Below, piece after piece: positions 6,230 to 6,827 of a stretch of 6,827 nt of DNA (position 1 is its first letter; every line of letters begins with the position of its first letter). The DNA comes from Opitutia bacterium (lineage in GTDB: Bacteria > Verrucomicrobiota > Verrucomicrobiia > Opitutales > UBA953). The stretch lies in assembly GCA_021204635.1 (NCBI GenBank), contig JAJPZB010000068.1:1-6827 (forward strand), written 5' to 3'. Below the pieces are notes generated by a model. That model saw only the letters and a list, made by a program, of their open reading frames with translations, was not told the DNA's origin and did no database searches. The position numbers and the translations under genes were made by a program.

Positions 6230-6685
6230 TTAGAGCCCCAACTCTCGGAGCGTGTCAAAAATCTCTCCGAGCTCTTGCGACTTCTTGTCTTCGAGCGCGA
6301 GGCGCGACGGTTCCCAAACGTGGAACTTCGTAAATTCGCCGACCAAGACGACGTCGCCGGAGATTCCGGCGTGTTCGAGCAAACGCGGCTCGATGGCGAT
6401 TCTTCCGGCTTTGTCGCAGGAAACTCGGCACGCCAAGCGACCGAGTGCGGAGAGCGCCCGCTGCTTTGCCGGCGAGCTCAGCGTGGATTGCCGCGCAGCT
6501 TCGACGAGTTGCCCGACCATCTCGGGAGAATACACGGAAATGCATCCGACGGGATTCGGCAACGCGAGGTACACGGCGCTACCTTCCGCCTGGAATCGCC
6601 ACTCCGACGGGATCGTCAAGCGATTCTTGGCGTCTAACCTGCGAGGATATTGCCCGCAAAAGAACTGCGCACCACTGTCGTCCAT
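6230..6685 (-). CDS. mraZ: Transcriptional regulator MraZ
   Basis: MraZ is an AbrB-like swapped-hairpin DNA-binding protein that forms ring oligomers and controls the dcw operon, including its own gene. From ATG 6685 the protein has 151 residues, the usual size. The two internal domains each carry the family DxxxR motif: DAKNR (18-22) in RRLDAKNRLTIPSEWR and DKAGR (91-95) in CDKAGRIAIEP. The C-terminal part has the usual FHVWEPSRL segment. The start is fixed by AAGGAG 8 nt upstream; a longer in-frame start at GTG 6745 would add 20 residues atypical of the family and would lie within the operator boxes. Matching TGGG boxes just upstream fit autoregulation. It is the first gene of the visible operon and ends with TAA. 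Confidence 0.95.
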   Translation of the reverse strand: MDDSGAQFFCGQYPRRLDAKNRLTIPSEWRFQAEGSAVYLALPNPVGCISVYSPEMVGQLVEAARQSTLSSPAKQRALSALGRLACRVSCDKAGRIAIEPRLLEHAGISGDVVLVGEFTKFHVWEPSRLALEDKKSQELGEIFDTLRELGL

Positions 6686-6693
6686 TTTCCGTT

Positions 6694-6699
6694 CTCCTT
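6694..6699 (-). promoter_or_regulatory. Shine-Dalgarno site of mraZ
   Basis: AAGGAG on the minus strand lies 8 nt before ATG 6685, the best ribosome binding site in the window. It decides the mraZ start. It directly abuts a short inverted repeat (GGGGA-gaat-TCCCC on the minus strand, 6713-6700) that overlaps the last MraZ-type box. Confidence 0.8.
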
Positions 6700-6710
6700 G
6701 GGGAATTCTC

Positions 6711-6745
6711 CCCATGTGCCGACACTTTCCCCCATTTCCTCCCAC
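6711..6745 (-). promoter_or_regulatory. MraZ-binding repeat ladder (TGGG boxes every 10 bp)
   Basis: Read on the minus strand, GTGGG (6745-6741), ATGGG (6735-6731), a degenerate GTGTC (6725-6721) and ATGGG (6715-6711) sit in exact 10-bp register with 5-bp spacers. MraZ of other bacteria binds tandem TGGG boxes spaced this way in its own promoter. One more TTGGG (6775-6771) lies upstream on the same 10-bp phase. The boxes end 11 bp before the ribosome binding site, so bound MraZ could block transcription through this point. Confidence 0.75.
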
Positions 6746-6827
6746 TCGTCAACATTTTTTGAAAACTTTCCCCAAAATCCCGCTTGACAAGCCGCAACAA
6801 ACCCGCCCGCCACCACCAACCCAAGTC
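6746..6827 (-). other. Upstream region of mraZ: G-rich tract and weak promoter candidate
   Basis: No gene is recognisable here. On the minus strand, 6822-6802 is rich in GG and GGG runs. An 11-bp palindrome GCTTGACAAGC lies at 6782-6792 and includes TTGTCA on the minus strand, a possible -35 hexamer. At 17-bp spacing the -10 position reads AGTTTT, a poor match. The operon promoter probably lies here, but its elements cannot be fixed by eye. Confidence 0.3.

Noticed and set aside
6686..6745. Longer mraZ start at GTG 6745
   Set aside because: It would add 20 residues not typical of MraZ, lacks a ribosome binding site, and runs through the operator boxes; ATG 6685 has AAGGAG at 8 nt.
1..6827. 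CRISPR array, insertion sequence, toxin-antitoxin or phage-defence genes
   Set aside because: No regularly spaced repeats, terminal inverted repeats with transposase, or matching protein motifs were seen on either strand.

Overview
The window holds the start of a bacterial division and cell-wall (dcw) cluster, a tRNA pair, and a membrane acyltransferase gene. All of it is encoded on the minus strand, so gene order runs from high to low coordinates. MurE carries the DNPR motif of meso-diaminopimelate-adding enzymes, and the gene order mraZ-rsmH-ftsL-ftsI-murE is typical of bacteria with mDAP-type peptidoglycan. The GC-rich coding style and FtsI-like protein without PASTA domains would suit a Gram-negative lineage such as Verrucomicrobiota (Opitutae-like). 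That placement is an impression from protein style, not something proven here. The standard genetic code is in use: murE, ftsI and ftsL all end at TGA where their families normally end.

Layout, in order of transcription. Positions 6827-6686 are the upstream control region of mraZ: a G-rich tract, then a ladder of TGGG motifs in 10-bp register (MraZ operator boxes), then a good AAGGAG ribosome binding site. mraZ (6685-6230) is followed by an unusual 89-bp AT-rich gap packed with DnaA-box-like 9-mers. Then come rsmH (6140-5220), ftsL (5207-4815), ftsI (4793-2970) and murE (2962-1463), separated by only 7-21 bp and almost certainly one operon. MraZ is the cluster's own regulator. RsmH modifies 16S rRNA. 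FtsL and FtsI belong to the septal divisome. MurE makes the tripeptide precursor that FtsI and other synthases finally crosslink.

Downstream of murE the expected murF/mraY/murD genes are absent. Instead there are tRNA-Thr(TGT) and tRNA-Gln(CTG), 5 bp apart and each with an encoded CCA, closed by a terminator hairpin with a T tract.

The last ~1.1 kb (1116-1, running off the window edge) is an acyltransferase-3 family membrane protein. Its reading frame starts plausibly at 1116 but has an in-frame TGA at 1063-1065, exactly where a tryptophan is expected before the conserved DALRG motif. It is therefore either a broken gene or one expressed from an internal start at 1038. Its middle part is much more AT-rich than the dcw genes. 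No CRISPR array, insertion sequence or clearly new defence-type system was found. The most interesting items are the interrupted acyltransferase, the DnaA-box cluster inside the dcw operon, and the MraZ box ladder.
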